This document shows positions 44,625-53,674 of a stretch of DNA of 54,612 nt, in pieces (within the stretch, counting starts at the first letter, position 1; every line of letters begins with the position of its first letter). This stretch comes from Bacteroides sp. Its GTDB lineage: Bacteria; Bacteroidota; Bacteroidia; Bacteroidales; Muribaculaceae. The DNA is taken from the NCBI GenBank assembly GCA_014802105.1, contig JAAVCX010000038.1:1-54612 (forward strand). The letters run 5' to 3'. Below the pieces are notes generated by a model, which searched no databases, had not been told where the DNA came from, and saw only the letters and a program-made list of their open reading frames with translations. The translations under genes were made by a program, and so were the position numbers.

Positions 44625-45479
44625 CCCTTCGGCGGGAGACTTGGAGGAGATGGAGCGTGCATTGGAGCTCGAGCGTTGGAACGGGCGTATGAGATCGAGC
44701 CAATAGCCTCGCTGAGCATTGTAGGATCGGGTCACGCCCTTGTTGGTGATTTCGAGCGCCGGAGCCGGGTCGTCGAGCAGGTCGGGGGTGAAATCGGCCG
44801 AGATATTGTTGGTGTCACCGAAGTGATAGATGCGGCAGCCCATGGATCCTTCGGGGTTGAGATGTCCGTACAGGAGTTCGTCGGGGATGGAGTCGAGGCG
44901 GGAGATGGGGTAGACAGCGAGACGGTAGATCGAGCTGTCGGCAGGAAGGGTGTCGGGAGAAGCGATCATGCGGTCGATGCGAAAGACGGTCTCGGCCGAA
45001 GAGTCGACCACGCAGGTGACCGGTTGCCAACCTTTGCGCATGGAGGGTACGAGCGAGGCAATCTCCTCGCTGCGCAGGGAGTCGAGCAGGAGCTGTTCGC
45101 CTTCGGAGATATAGTCCATCGAGTAGAGTTTTCCGGAGTCGATCCAGAAGTATTCGCCGTTGTCGAGAGTCCAGCCGCGCCATCCTTCAAGTCCCCAGAG
45201 AGAGTCGGGGGCCTCCATGACGATGTGGCGCAGGGAGTCGTCGACCATGGTGTTGTAGTATCTGACCATCTGGGCAGAGTCGCTGATAGATCGTAGAGGA
45301 TAGGGACGGTCGAGAGGGTAGCTGACGGCCGAGGCAAAGGCCGATGCGGAGTCGGCTATCAGGGCGTCGGCAACCGATTTTACTTCATCGGGAAAATCGT
45401 GAGAGGCGACCTGTGGACGTGAGCATCCTCCGACGATAGAGGCAAATATAACGGCACCGGCTAGGACGAGGCGTCTCAT
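44553..45479 (-). CDS. Lipoprotein of unknown function
   Basis: 308 residues from ATG 45479 (an upstream ATG at 45497 adds six residues). Signal peptide and lipobox VGGC. The body has an acidic, Trp-rich middle (SLWGLEGWRGWTLDNGEYFWIDSGKLYSMDYISEGE) and a basic C-terminus. I do not recognise a family. It follows the GH24 lysozyme gene by about 8-26 nt. Its last 72 nt overlap the MATE gene on the other strand; the shared part is read in both directions. Confidence 0.75.
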   Translation of the reverse strand: MRRLVLAGAVIFASIVGGCSRPQVASHDFPDEVKSVADALIADSASAFASAVSYPLDRPYPLRSISDSAQMVRYYNTMVDDSLRHIVMEAPDSLWGLEGWRGWTLDNGEYFWIDSGKLYSMDYISEGEQLLLDSLRSEEIASLVPSMRKGWQPVTCVVDSSAETVFRIDRMIASPDTLPADSSIYRLAVYPISRLDSIPDELLYGHLNPEGSMGCRIYHFGDTNNISADFTPDLLDDPAPALEITNKGVTRSYNAQRGYWLDLIRPFQRSSSNARSISSKSPAEGLINGLVERVEQPAAHNLEVDSAR

Positions 45480-45505
45480 AGGATAATGTGATGTCATGAT
45501 TGGGG

Positions 45506-46045
45506 TCAGTCAGGGATGTAAAGAGTGTCAAATTCTTCGATGCGACGGCGCTTGAGCTGCTGGAGCGTCTTGCCACGATATTTTGAGTAGGAGATGTAGT
45601 TGTCCTTAATGTCGCGGTCGCCTTCTTTGAGTTTCCTGAAGATAGTGGAACGGGCTACCGTGCCTTCGCCACAATTGTAGGCAAGGGCGCTGAGGATCAG
45701 GGAGTCTTTGCCAAAGGAACGGTATTTGGCGCAGAGCTTCTCGAGGTCGGCTCTCAGGAGAGCGTCGGCCTGACGCTCGGAGAGGTTGCTTCCACTCTCA
45801 TATTTCTCGCCGGCCACTACCTTATGGCCATAACCGATGAGATCGCCGTGGTTGCGATGGAGTCCCTCATATTTCTTGATAAGGGAAACAGCCTGTTCAA
45901 ATTCGGGGCTGTAGATCTTCTTTACGCCCGAGTCGGTAGCCGACAGTCCGATAGTCATAGCGGCGATAGAGAGGGTGGCCACTTTGAAGAGGTGGCAGAG
46001 CCGCGAGTAGGCCGGAGGGGCGCTGATTAAAGAGACTTTTTTCAT
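45506..46045 (-). CDS. GH24 phage-type lysozyme family protein
   Basis: 179 residues. A hydrophobic N-terminus (about 19-36) acts as signal or anchor. The lysozyme core follows: LIKKYEGLHRNHGDLIGYGHKV (catalytic Glu, then the GYGH turn), LSERQADALLRADLEKL, and ALAYNCGEGTVARSTIFRKLKEGD. It cuts the glycan of peptidoglycan. There is no phage or conjugation gene near, so a chromosomal wall-remodelling role fits. Confidence 0.88.
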   Translation of the reverse strand: MKKVSLISAPPAYSRLCHLFKVATLSIAAMTIGLSATDSGVKKIYSPEFEQAVSLIKKYEGLHRNHGDLIGYGHKVVAGEKYESGSNLSERQADALLRADLEKLCAKYRSFGKDSLILSALAYNCGEGTVARSTIFRKLKEGDRDIKDNYISYSKYRGKTLQQLKRRRIEEFDTLYIPD

Positions 46046-46187
46046 AGCAAATGCTCTAAAATCGAATAATAATGTGGATGTAGGTAAGAAGAATGTGTAG
46101 AAGATGGAATATAAAGGAGTGTAGAAAAGAAGTAGAAGTAGGAAAGAATGTCTGCAAGCGGGGATAGCGGGGGGTGGATAGGGAAGA

Positions 46188-47486
46188 TCAGAAAGAGTAG
46201 GAGACCATGGCGTCCACGCGGTTTTGTGCTCCGTGGGTGTGGTTGTAGTTCATGCGCTTACCGACGATGTATTCGAGGCCGGCGAGAAAGCGGGGTGAGA
46301 TCTTCCAGAATACATTGGCAGCGCCGTAGAGGCCGTATTTATATTGATCGTCGGTGAGGCGATGTTTGAGGAAATAGCGCTGTTGGCCGAAGCTGACGCT
46401 TGAGAATACTTTGGGTGAGAACTGGTATTTGAGACCTGTGGTGATGCCCATGCTCCAGGGGGCTATCATCTTGCCTGGGTGACGGGAGTCGCCTACGAGA
46501 TCATACTGTCCTTTTGAGAGATCGCCCTGATAGGAACCGATGCCGCGACCGCCTACTGCGGTGAAGTAGAAGGTGAGGGGACGGGCTATGTCGATCACCG
46601 TCGAGAGCTGAGCGCCCCAACCGATGACGTTGTGGTTGGTCTCTGTGAGCAGGTCGCGGTAAGTCATGGTGCGCATAATGCCTGAGGCTCTGACGTGGCT
46701 GTCTCCCCAACCATACTGGGCGAGAGCGACGATGTCGGGTATGAAGTCGGTGCAGGGGGCGGTCTGTCCCTCTACGGAAGCCTGGTAGCTATTGGGAACC
46801 TCGACGGCACCGGCCAGAGAGAAGCCGTTGGAGAAGGTGTGGAAGTATCTGCCGAGGATCTGGGTCTTGGAAGTTTTTCCGTTGGGGCCCTGGGCGTCGA
46901 CGGTGGGAGCTAAGGCATCATCGTCGGAAAAGGTAGTGCTTGCGAGACCTACGGTGAAATCGTTGAGGTTGATATAGGCTTTCTTGAGGATAAAGTTGCT
47001 GTTGCTCACCTCGGCCTGGAGATAGACCATGTACCTGATTTTTGCGGAACGTCCGAGGAGGCTCACAAAGAGAGATGTTTTGTCGAAGGAGGCGTCAAAA
47101 CTTCTCATGGCAGTGGGGTCTTTGGGGATGGCTATGCTGTAAGGGTAAAAGCTTGGGGAGGATTGAGAACCGTTCCAGTCGGCCCATCCTCTGACGATAG
47201 CTTTGCCGCCGACACCGAGAGCGATATTGGCATCCTTGCTCATGAGCATGAATGTAGGCGCGTCGGGGTCGTGGAACTGACGGAACTGATCGAGGTAGAA
47301 GTTCTCGATGAGAGATTTAATGCTGTCGGCAGAGGTATCGGCTTCACCACCGGGGTGATGTACTCTTACAGTTTCAATTACTTCCTGACGATGTTCAGAA
47401 CGGGTAGAGGCGTTCTGAGCCGAGATTGAGAGCGAGAAGAATGAGAATGAGGCAACGATAGCACCCGTGAGAACTTGATGTGTCAT
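46188..47486 (-). CDS. DcaP-like outer-membrane porin
   Basis: 432 residues with signal peptide (ending SLSISAQ). A helical, coiled-coil-prone N-terminus leads to a beta-barrel with alternating aromatic strands and a C-terminal Phe (MVSYSF). ANIALGVGGKAIVRGWADWNGS marks the first strands and matches the DcaP-type trimeric porins in layout. Substrate unknown. It is monocistronic as far as visible. Confidence 0.8.
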   Translation of the reverse strand: MTHQVLTGAIVASFSFFSLSISAQNASTRSEHRQEVIETVRVHHPGGEADTSADSIKSLIENFYLDQFRQFHDPDAPTFMLMSKDANIALGVGGKAIVRGWADWNGSQSSPSFYPYSIAIPKDPTAMRSFDASFDKTSLFVSLLGRSAKIRYMVYLQAEVSNSNFILKKAYINLNDFTVGLASTTFSDDDALAPTVDAQGPNGKTSKTQILGRYFHTFSNGFSLAGAVEVPNSYQASVEGQTAPCTDFIPDIVALAQYGWGDSHVRASGIMRTMTYRDLLTETNHNVIGWGAQLSTVIDIARPLTFYFTAVGGRGIGSYQGDLSKGQYDLVGDSRHPGKMIAPWSMGITTGLKYQFSPKVFSSVSFGQQRYFLKHRLTDDQYKYGLYGAANVFWKISPRFLAGLEYIVGKRMNYNHTHGAQNRVDAMVSYSF

Positions 47487-47656
47487 AATGCGGTGAATTT
47501 TGACATTATAACACTGAGGAGCGAGAAAAGTTTAGATTAACAATAGTTAAAATATGTGAATATTGTAATCTTCTGTGATTTAGTTGGTTGTGTAGGCTTT
47601 TTAACTTCGGTGGTTTGGAGGGGAGAAGGTGATCGTCCGGGCTTAACAGATGGGGG

Positions 47657-48970
47657 TCAGAGCTTCTCAACCGGGCGCCCGAGGTTGAAGTCAATGATGC
47701 GTGAGATGGCCCGGATGCAAACGGGGCAGAAGGATGGACACGTGTTGTTGCGCATGCGACACTCGTAGGCGGGACGGTAGACACCCTTGGAGCGGTAACC
47801 GCCACCTTGGTAGATACCTACGGGATATTTGTGAGCGTCGGCTTCGGGTGTCGGGACGGGAATTGAGTCGGAGATCATATCGGCCCATTTGGTGTCGAAG
47901 GCTGTGAGGGTTGTGAGGTTCTGTTCCCAGGGTTCGACACCGTCGGGATAGAGATTTTCCATAGGGTCATCGTCGTCATAGAAATATTCGTCGGCCAGGC
48001 CGCCGAAACTGTGGCCGAACTCATGGACTACGACGGGACGGAAGAGGGGATGTCCGGCGGTGGTGAGGGTGTAAAGGTTGTAAATGCCTCCGCCTCCATA
48101 TTCATCGGTGTTGGCCAGAATGATGATGTGTTCGTAGGGGAGATTTACGAGGCGGTCGTGAACATCAAATAGGTTAGAGGTAGTGAGATAGCGGTCGAAG
48201 TAGAAGGTGCCGAAATTTGAACCGCAGGCAGTCTCTTTCCATTCGTTGAGACGAGGAATGGAGACACCGCTGTCTTTGGAGGGAGCAGCGACGGCAATGA
48301 AGTTGAAATCATCGGCGTGGGATGAGAAGGGGGCGTGAGAGAGGATGGACTCCACTGCTGTCTGAGCTGCGGAGTAGAATATGTCGGCCTCGGCCTCGGT
48401 GTAGCCTTCGGCAAGGATTGCCACATCGATGGCTTTGTCGGGCGTGGAGCTCTGATGGATATAGCGATGGGGGGAGGGGGTGTGTTTGCTCAGGTCGGAG
48501 ATAAGATTGTCGGATGGGTCGAGAGGATGAAGAGTTTGTGAGACTGTGTTGTGGCGACAGTCAAAGAGTTTGACTTCGACATTAACAGGAGTGTGGGGCA
48601 GAGGCACGAGAAAAGTGTTTTCAAAAGCGCGTTTACGCTGACTGCTCTCGGGCGTGGCGAGCCATTCCTGGTAGAGAGTAGAGAAAGAGTTGGTGTAGAG
48701 GGTGTCGCCCGAGGTCTGAGAGATCAATGAGATCTGTCCGTTGCCTTGCAGGGGCACGGTAGAGAGGTTGTGCCGACGTCCGGCCCAGCCGTCGGTCTTG
48801 GAGATATTGGCGAGCATTATGGTTGTGGCAGCCGAGTCACCACCGAAAATATAGTCGAGACGCAGGGTAGAGTCGGCAAAGTGGCGGTTGAAGTCGGAGC
48901 CGGCGGCTGATGTTTTAAACAGTGGGAGGGATAAGGTGAAAGCTATTGTCAGGAAAATAGAGCGGAGCAT
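47657..48970 (-). CDS. M64-family metallopeptidase
   Basis: 437 residues with signal peptide (about 1-22). The zinc site HEFGHSFGGLADEYFYDDDD (His316, Glu317, His320) is intact and typical of M64 IgA-type peptidases; the preceding VDVAILAEGYTEAEADIFY and SRPxKD-like region (VAAPSKDSGVSIPRLN) and the C-terminal ECRMRNNTCPSFCPVC cluster also match. A secreted protease whose target in gut Bacteroidales is largely unknown. Confidence 0.92.
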   Translation of the reverse strand: MLRSIFLTIAFTLSLPLFKTSAAGSDFNRHFADSTLRLDYIFGGDSAATTIMLANISKTDGWAGRRHNLSTVPLQGNGQISLISQTSGDTLYTNSFSTLYQEWLATPESSQRKRAFENTFLVPLPHTPVNVEVKLFDCRHNTVSQTLHPLDPSDNLISDLSKHTPSPHRYIHQSSTPDKAIDVAILAEGYTEAEADIFYSAAQTAVESILSHAPFSSHADDFNFIAVAAPSKDSGVSIPRLNEWKETACGSNFGTFYFDRYLTTSNLFDVHDRLVNLPYEHIIILANTDEYGGGGIYNLYTLTTAGHPLFRPVVVHEFGHSFGGLADEYFYDDDDPMENLYPDGVEPWEQNLTTLTAFDTKWADMISDSIPVPTPEADAHKYPVGIYQGGGYRSKGVYRPAYECRMRNNTCPSFCPVCIRAISRIIDFNLGRPVEKL

Positions 48971-49029
48971 AATAGGTGACTGTTTACGGGATTATACCTA
49001 AGCTACAATTATAATATATCGAGTTGTGT

Positions 49030-49404
49030 TCAGCGCTTGTCGGAGGGTTGATTTTTACCATATTTATTGACAAAAATGTCAAAGTGGTCTTCCCCCCATT
49101 TGAGCATTGCGTCAATGATTGGGATCAGTGATTGTCCAAGAGGGGTGATAGTGTACTCGGATCGAGGTGGAAGCTCGGGATAGACAGTCTTGGCAACCAG
49201 ACCATCATCGACAAGCTCCTTGAGCTGTATGTCGAGGACCCGGGGAGTTGCTTCGGGGAGCAGACGGTGGATTTCGCTCGGCCTAAGGTGAAGGTTTGAA
49301 CGAAGCTCGTCGAGGATGCAAGACTTCCATTTGGAGTCGATGAGGCTCATGGTGAGTCTGAGAGGGCAGTCAAGGTCGACAGGAATTTTCTTTTCGTATG
49401 CCAT
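49030..49404 (-). CDS. HxlR-family transcriptional regulator
   Basis: 124 residues. CPLRLTMSLIDSKWKSCIL near the N-terminus (Cys13 at the redox-sensing position), the winged-helix LRPSEIHRLLPEATPRVLDIQLKELVDDGLV, and EYTITPLGQSLIPIIDAM. HxlR proteins such as HypR and YodB sense electrophiles or disulfide stress through that Cys. Divergent from the NTF2-like gene with the operator between. Confidence 0.93.
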   Translation of the reverse strand: MAYEKKIPVDLDCPLRLTMSLIDSKWKSCILDELRSNLHLRPSEIHRLLPEATPRVLDIQLKELVDDGLVAKTVYPELPPRSEYTITPLGQSLIPIIDAMLKWGEDHFDIFVNKYGKNQPSDKR

Positions 49405-49484
49405 CGGCTGATGATAATTGTTACTTACAAATTTAATGAAAAAAACGGAGATTTACATGCTGACAAAAATAAGATAAAGGATCA

Positions 49485-49524
49485 TACCGAAAAAATTTTC
49501 GGTACATGAATAATTTTTCGGTAC
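49485..49524. promoter_or_regulatory. Palindromic operator and half-site between hxlR and the NTF2-like gene
   Basis: TACCGAAAAAATTTTCGGTA (49485-49504) is a 9-bp-arm palindrome; TTTTCGGTAC recurs at 49515-49524, 19 bp after the first copy (49496-49505). The second copy abuts the weak -33 (CTTG 49524-49527) of the NTF2-like gene promoter, whose -7 TAATTTTG is at 49548-49555. Likely the HxlR binding site. Confidence 0.7.
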
Positions 49525-49590
49525 TTGATAGGGAGGCTATCGGTTTGTAATTTTGCAGTTGAAGAATATATATAACATAACAGTAAAATT

Positions 49591-49974
49591 ATGAGAGATA
49601 AAATTAAGGAATATGAGGCCGTTGCAAAGGCGGCTGAGTTGTTTGTGAAAAGTGTTGCCGAGGGTAACAGCGAGTATGCCAAGAGACTGTTTACAGAGGA
49701 TGCGGTGTTGTTTGGAATCCTTAACGGCGAGATGGAGCATGGATCGATCCAACAGTTCTATAATAATGTAGACAGCGTAGGTGGAGACTCCAATTTCAAA
49801 GCGAGGATAGATGTTGTGGCCGTAGAGGAAACTGTGGCCGTAGTGAGAGTGCTTGAAGAGGGGTGGGGCGGTAGTATAGATTTTACCGATTTTCTCCTGC
49901 TGTTGAAAATCGACGGCGAATGGAAGTGTGTTGCAAAGGCCTATAATCAGAACTCCGATACTATACAGAAATGA
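49591..49974 (+). CDS. NTF2-like (lumazine-binding/SnoaL type) protein
   Basis: 127 residues, one cone-shaped alpha+beta domain: KAAELFVKSVAEGNSEYAKRLF helix pair, then VDSVGGDSNFKARIDVV, then WGGSIDFTDFLLLLKIDGEWKCVAKAY, the typical final strands. No catalytic assignment. It is controlled by the HxlR-side operator and overlaps by 4 nt (ATGA) the start of the decayed FMN-reductase gene. Confidence 0.8.
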   Translation: MRDKIKEYEAVAKAAELFVKSVAEGNSEYAKRLFTEDAVLFGILNGEMEHGSIQQFYNNVDSVGGDSNFKARIDVVAVEETVAVVRVLEEGWGGSIDFTDFLLLLKIDGEWKCVAKAYNQNSDTIQK

Positions 49975-50103
49975 AAATCACGGTAGCCACGAGAAGTCCA
50001 CGTAAAGGGGGCAACACGTTTCGTGGCCGGAGTATTTGTCGAGGGTGATATAGAGAAAACCGACGGATGTGCTCAGGCCGCAGCTCTGGCAGAGAAATTC
50101 TGA
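49971..50103 (+). pseudogene. Remnant of an NADPH-dependent FMN reductase gene
   Basis: From ATG 49971 the frame reads MKITVATRSPRKGGNT, the flavin-phosphate loop of the family (SPRKxGNT), then breaks. In another frame from 50023, VAGVFVEGDIEKTDGCAQAA and a final LAEKF-stop (50101-50103) match the family C-terminus. About 133 nt remain of a gene usually ~550-600 nt, so there was a large internal deletion plus frameshift. Its start overlapped the NTF2-like stop, so the intact gene was in the same operon. Confidence 0.7.
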
Positions 50104-50351
50104 GTGATTTCAGATATTGTTTCATATTATCCCTGGCGAGGAGACTGTGTCAGACAGAAATTGCAGTGACGAGAGTTCGCGCCGTGAGTCAGTGTGTCAC
50201 CGGCGTGTGAGCGGGTCAAAAGTCCCTGCAATTTAATCAGGCTACAGTCTCACGTTGGGGCTGATGTATTTCAGGTTTTTCCATAAAAACTATTTTCCCG
50301 GATGGTGATTTAAGGAAATTCTGTGTATTTTTGTGAAAAAATTGCAGAGAG
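50104..50351. other. Gene-free region before the dicarboxylate symporter
   Basis: Contains the inverted repeat AAATTGCAG/CTGCAATTT (50158-50166, 50226-50234) and a -7-like TATTTTTG at 50326-50333 without a clear -33. Together with the remnant it makes a stretch without an intact gene from 49975 to 50351. Confidence 0.5.
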
Positions 50352-51569
50352 ATGAAGAAGTACCAGATATTTATATGGCTTGGAGCTCTTGCGCTCGGAG
50401 TCGTGCTTGGCTTGCTCAATGTCGAGGCAATCAACACAGTGATGAATTTCCTTGCGACGGTCTATACACGTCTGTTCCGTCTGCTGGCGGTGCCAACGAT
50501 AGTGCTTGCCGTCATAACGACTTTAGCATCGCTGGGCGGAAGCAAGGAACTGGGCAGAATGTTCAGGACTACGCTGACGTTTACATTGCTTACTACGGTG
50601 GCGGCCGCAGCTGTCGCGTTGGTCTATTATGTCGTCATAGCTCCGGGAAATCTGCCGGCTGATGTCGTTTCGGGCGAGGCCGTTGCCGACGGGCGGCAGG
50701 TCTCGACTTCGTATACCGACCAGCTGCTGTCGGTGATACCCGATAATGTGGTGAGGCCTCTGCTTGACGGTAATGTGCTTGCTCTGCTTTTGCTCTGTTT
50801 TGCTGTCGGCATAGCCTTGTCGCGAATGCCGGAGTCTCAGCCTAAGACCGTGATACTTAATGGTCTGACCGGGTTGCAGGAACTTCTGTACACACTGATA
50901 CGCTGGCTCATAGCCATCTTGCCTCTTGGCATAGTAGCCTTTGCGGGACAGTTGATAGCCGAGATGGGTGCAGGCATGATGCTTGATTCGCTCGGTAAAT
51001 ATGTGGCTGTGATACTCGCCGGCAATCTGACGCAGATGTTCATAGTGCTTCCTATATTCCTGTTGCTCTCGGGACTTAATCCGATAAAGACGTTTACGGG
51101 GATGTCGCAGGCGGTGCTGATGGCGTTCTTTACCAAGAGCTCGGCGGCTACGTTGCCTGTGACGATGGACAATGCCGAGAAGCGCCTTGGCGTGTCGCCC
51201 AAGGTGTCACGTTTTGTATTGCCCATCTGCACGACTGTGAATATGAACGGATGCGCGGCTTTCATATTGGCCACGTCGCTCTTTGTCATGCAGAATAACG
51301 GAATAGCAGTCACGTGGACAACGATGCTTGTGTGGCTGCTCATAGCTGTGGTGTCGGCTGTCGGTAATGCCGGCGTGCCGATGGGGTGTTACTTCCTGAC
51401 TTTATCGCTGATGTCGGGTATAGGTGCCGATGTCAGCATCATGGGTATCATATTGCCGATTTACACTATAATAGATATGGTGGAGACCTCGGAGAATGTG
51501 TGGTCAGATTCCTGTGTGTGTGCTATCGCCAACCGTCGCCTGAAGGCCGAGGAGGCAGAGCAGAAGTGA
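50352..51569 (+). CDS. Dicarboxylate/amino acid:cation symporter (DAACS)
   Basis: 405 residues. About eight helices plus two re-entrant loops; the serine-rich hairpin is seen as AFFTKSSAATLPVTMDNAEK (about 258-277), and the TM7 motif as TVNMNGCAAF, with the C-terminal VGNAGVPMG loop. It imports glutamate, aspartate or C4-dicarboxylates with Na+ or H+; exact substrate not readable. Confidence 0.93.
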   Translation: MKKYQIFIWLGALALGVVLGLLNVEAINTVMNFLATVYTRLFRLLAVPTIVLAVITTLASLGGSKELGRMFRTTLTFTLLTTVAAAAVALVYYVVIAPGNLPADVVSGEAVADGRQVSTSYTDQLLSVIPDNVVRPLLDGNVLALLLLCFAVGIALSRMPESQPKTVILNGLTGLQELLYTLIRWLIAILPLGIVAFAGQLIAEMGAGMMLDSLGKYVAVILAGNLTQMFIVLPIFLLLSGLNPIKTFTGMSQAVLMAFFTKSSAATLPVTMDNAEKRLGVSPKVSRFVLPICTTVNMNGCAAFILATSLFVMQNNGIAVTWTTMLVWLLIAVVSAVGNAGVPMGCYFLTLSLMSGIGADVSIMGIILPIYTIIDMVETSENVWSDSCVCAIANRRLKAEEAEQK

Positions 51570-51584
51570 AAAGACACCCTGAGA

Positions 51585-52358
51585 TCAGACGCAGAAAGCT
51601 ATATGGTCGGGGTAGTCGGGTGTACCCATAGGCAACAGCAGAGGTGTTGAGAGAGTCAGCAGATCGGCAGGGTCTTGGATGTGACGCTCGGAGATCTCGC
51701 GCAACAGGTGGCCGCGGAGAGTCTTCAGTCGTCCGGCATGAGGAGTGGCAAAAGAGCCACCTTCTTTCAGTTCCTTAAAGTCGACTTTCCAGACCGAGGC
51801 GAAACGTTTTACCAGTTTCCAGTCGACACATCGGGCCGCATCGGCCGGCAGAAGGTCGAGAATAGAGTTGAAATCGCCGGCCTGTAATTCGTGAACGAGG
51901 TTGACGGTGACCCTGGCGCGCCAATATGCCGACATTGTTTTTCCATCGGGTGATAGTGGCGAAGTGTAGTCAAGGCGGTAGGCTTTGATGATATCGTCGG
52001 GTCTTAACCAGCCGTAGAGGGAGGAGATAATTCTCACGTTGCGGCACAGGAAGTCGCGATCGGCCGCAGACAGGGAGGCGTAGTCAAGAGCTTTGAAGAC
52101 GACACCTGTAAAGGCTTCGACAGCTGTCTGACCTACAGCCAGGTAGGGAAATTCGCGGGCCAGCTTATGGAGTTTGGAGGCCATCGGGAAATTAAAGCGG
52201 GAGATCTCGGAGAGCTCAGCTGGAGAGAAGGAGGCGATATGAGCCATTATGGCCTCGGCATATTGCTGGTCGACAGGCCGGTGTAGCCCGAGGATTTCGG
52301 ACGACACCGGCCTGTCGCATGGGGTCATTGTCTTTGACTCGGCGATTAGTGAGAGCAT
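51585..52358 (-). CDS. yaaA: YaaA-family peroxide stress protein
   Basis: 257 residues. Opening MLSLIAESKTM corresponds to the family MLILISPAKT; then FTGVVFKALDYASL, ISSLYGWLRPDDIIKAYRLDYTSPL and the C-terminal YPDHIAF block. In E. coli YaaA lowers free iron during peroxide stress. It ends 16 nt from the convergent symporter gene. Confidence 0.92.
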   Translation of the reverse strand: MLSLIAESKTMTPCDRPVSSEILGLHRPVDQQYAEAIMAHIASFSPAELSEISRFNFPMASKLHKLAREFPYLAVGQTAVEAFTGVVFKALDYASLSAADRDFLCRNVRIISSLYGWLRPDDIIKAYRLDYTSPLSPDGKTMSAYWRARVTVNLVHELQAGDFNSILDLLPADAARCVDWKLVKRFASVWKVDFKELKEGGSFATPHAGRLKTLRGHLLREISERHIQDPADLLTLSTPLLLPMGTPDYPDHIAFCV

Positions 52359-52374
52359 GGGTTCAGGGGGTGAA

Positions 52375-53568
52375 CTATTCAGGAATGTTTTCTATGATCT
52401 TGTAGGCGGCGAGGCTACCGAGGTCGGCGGCCTTGCGATTGTATCGGGCAGCCTTGGCGGCATCATGCTTGACACCTTTGCCATTGCTGTAAATCTGAGC
52501 CATGCGTTCATAGACCAGAGCCATGAACGGGGAGGGAAGATTGTCTTTGGAGATAAGGGGGGTGTAACACTCGCTGATGAACTCGTCTTTGTGGTCGAGA
52601 AATTCATCGTTGTAGCTCATGCTGCCGAGATAGAACAGCGAGAGAGGATCGCCTTTCTCGGCAGCTACCGCTCTGACAGGCAGACCGATTTTGTAGCCTT
52701 CCTGATAGATCGGCTCGTCTTTGAGCTTGTTGCCGAAGTTTTCGTTCCATGTGTCACCCAGGGTCATGGCGTTGCGCATGAACGCAGTGTTCTTATCGTC
52801 GCCGAAGCGTTCACCACGGATGGGCAACAGAAGGTTGGAACGGGCGAAATCATTGCCAAGTTCGCCGGCCACATAAGTCCATAGAAAAGCATCGGGCATA
52901 TCTACTTTGCCATACCACTGACGGCTGAGAGCCGCGCCATATTTGAAAGCACCGTCGGCATCGCCGAGCGAAGCTGCCCGACGAAAGTATTCGCGAGCCG
53001 TGGGCCGATCTTTTTTCACCCCTTTGCCATCCTCATACATCTCACCCATGACGGTGAGGGCGAACGGGATATTGTCGGGGCCGGCTGCCTTGAAGTATTT
53101 CCAGGCCTTATTGTAGTCTTTTTTGCGATTATAGTATATGCCGAGATAGTCGGAGGCTTTTTTGTAGCCCGAATTGGCGGAGTCTTCCATCAGGCCGACC
53201 CCTTGGGCCTCTTTCCCCGGAAAGAGATAGGCAGTCTTGTAGAAGGTATAGAGGTAACCGAGCTCGGCTTTAGCCCGGGCGTTTTTGTCGGAGACCAACA
53301 GCAGGCAACGTTCGGCGAGCTCCGGGCTCCATGTCTTGTGGTAGAGGGCTTTGTCGACAACAGCGTCGGGCGAGAGTTTACCTTGGGAGTAGGCTTTACG
53401 GACAGACTCGTAGAGAGCGTTGGCTTTCTGACGCGCTGCCGGAGAGACGGTGACGTGGACTTCCTCAGGCGTGATGTATCTTTTCTTGGAGGGTTTGAGG
53501 TTGAGGCTGAGAGCCTGGAAAGATACCGAGAGGGTAAGGATCGAGAATATAAGGAAAATCTTTCTCAT
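52375..53568 (-). CDS. Secreted Sel1-repeat protein
   Basis: 397 residues from ATG 53568; the longer frame upstream has no signal peptide. Signal peptide about 1-20 (ending FQALS). Sel1-like repeats follow (ASDYLGIYYNRKKDYNKAWKYF, VMGEMYEDGKGVKKDRPTAREYF, QIYSNGKGVKHDAAKAARYN). A periplasmic scaffold or partner protein; target unknown. It starts 16 nt before yaaA on the same strand. Confidence 0.88.
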   Translation of the reverse strand: MRKIFLIFSILTLSVSFQALSLNLKPSKKRYITPEEVHVTVSPAARQKANALYESVRKAYSQGKLSPDAVVDKALYHKTWSPELAERCLLLVSDKNARAKAELGYLYTFYKTAYLFPGKEAQGVGLMEDSANSGYKKASDYLGIYYNRKKDYNKAWKYFKAAGPDNIPFALTVMGEMYEDGKGVKKDRPTAREYFRRAASLGDADGAFKYGAALSRQWYGKVDMPDAFLWTYVAGELGNDFARSNLLLPIRGERFGDDKNTAFMRNAMTLGDTWNENFGNKLKDEPIYQEGYKIGLPVRAVAAEKGDPLSLFYLGSMSYNDEFLDHKDEFISECYTPLISKDNLPSPFMALVYERMAQIYSNGKGVKHDAAKAARYNRKAADLGSLAAYKIIENIPE

Positions 53569-53674
53569 ACAGGGGATCGATAAGTTGAGTGACGTGATGG
53601 ACAAATAGTTGTCTATCTTATAGACACTTTCATAGTGTAAATTGTTCATCACAAAAAGATCGCCCGTGAGAAAA

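Noticed and set aside
45506-46045. Prophage lysis gene
   Set aside because: Lysozyme family is phage-type, but no other phage gene is in the surroundings and a lipoprotein gene is coupled to it.
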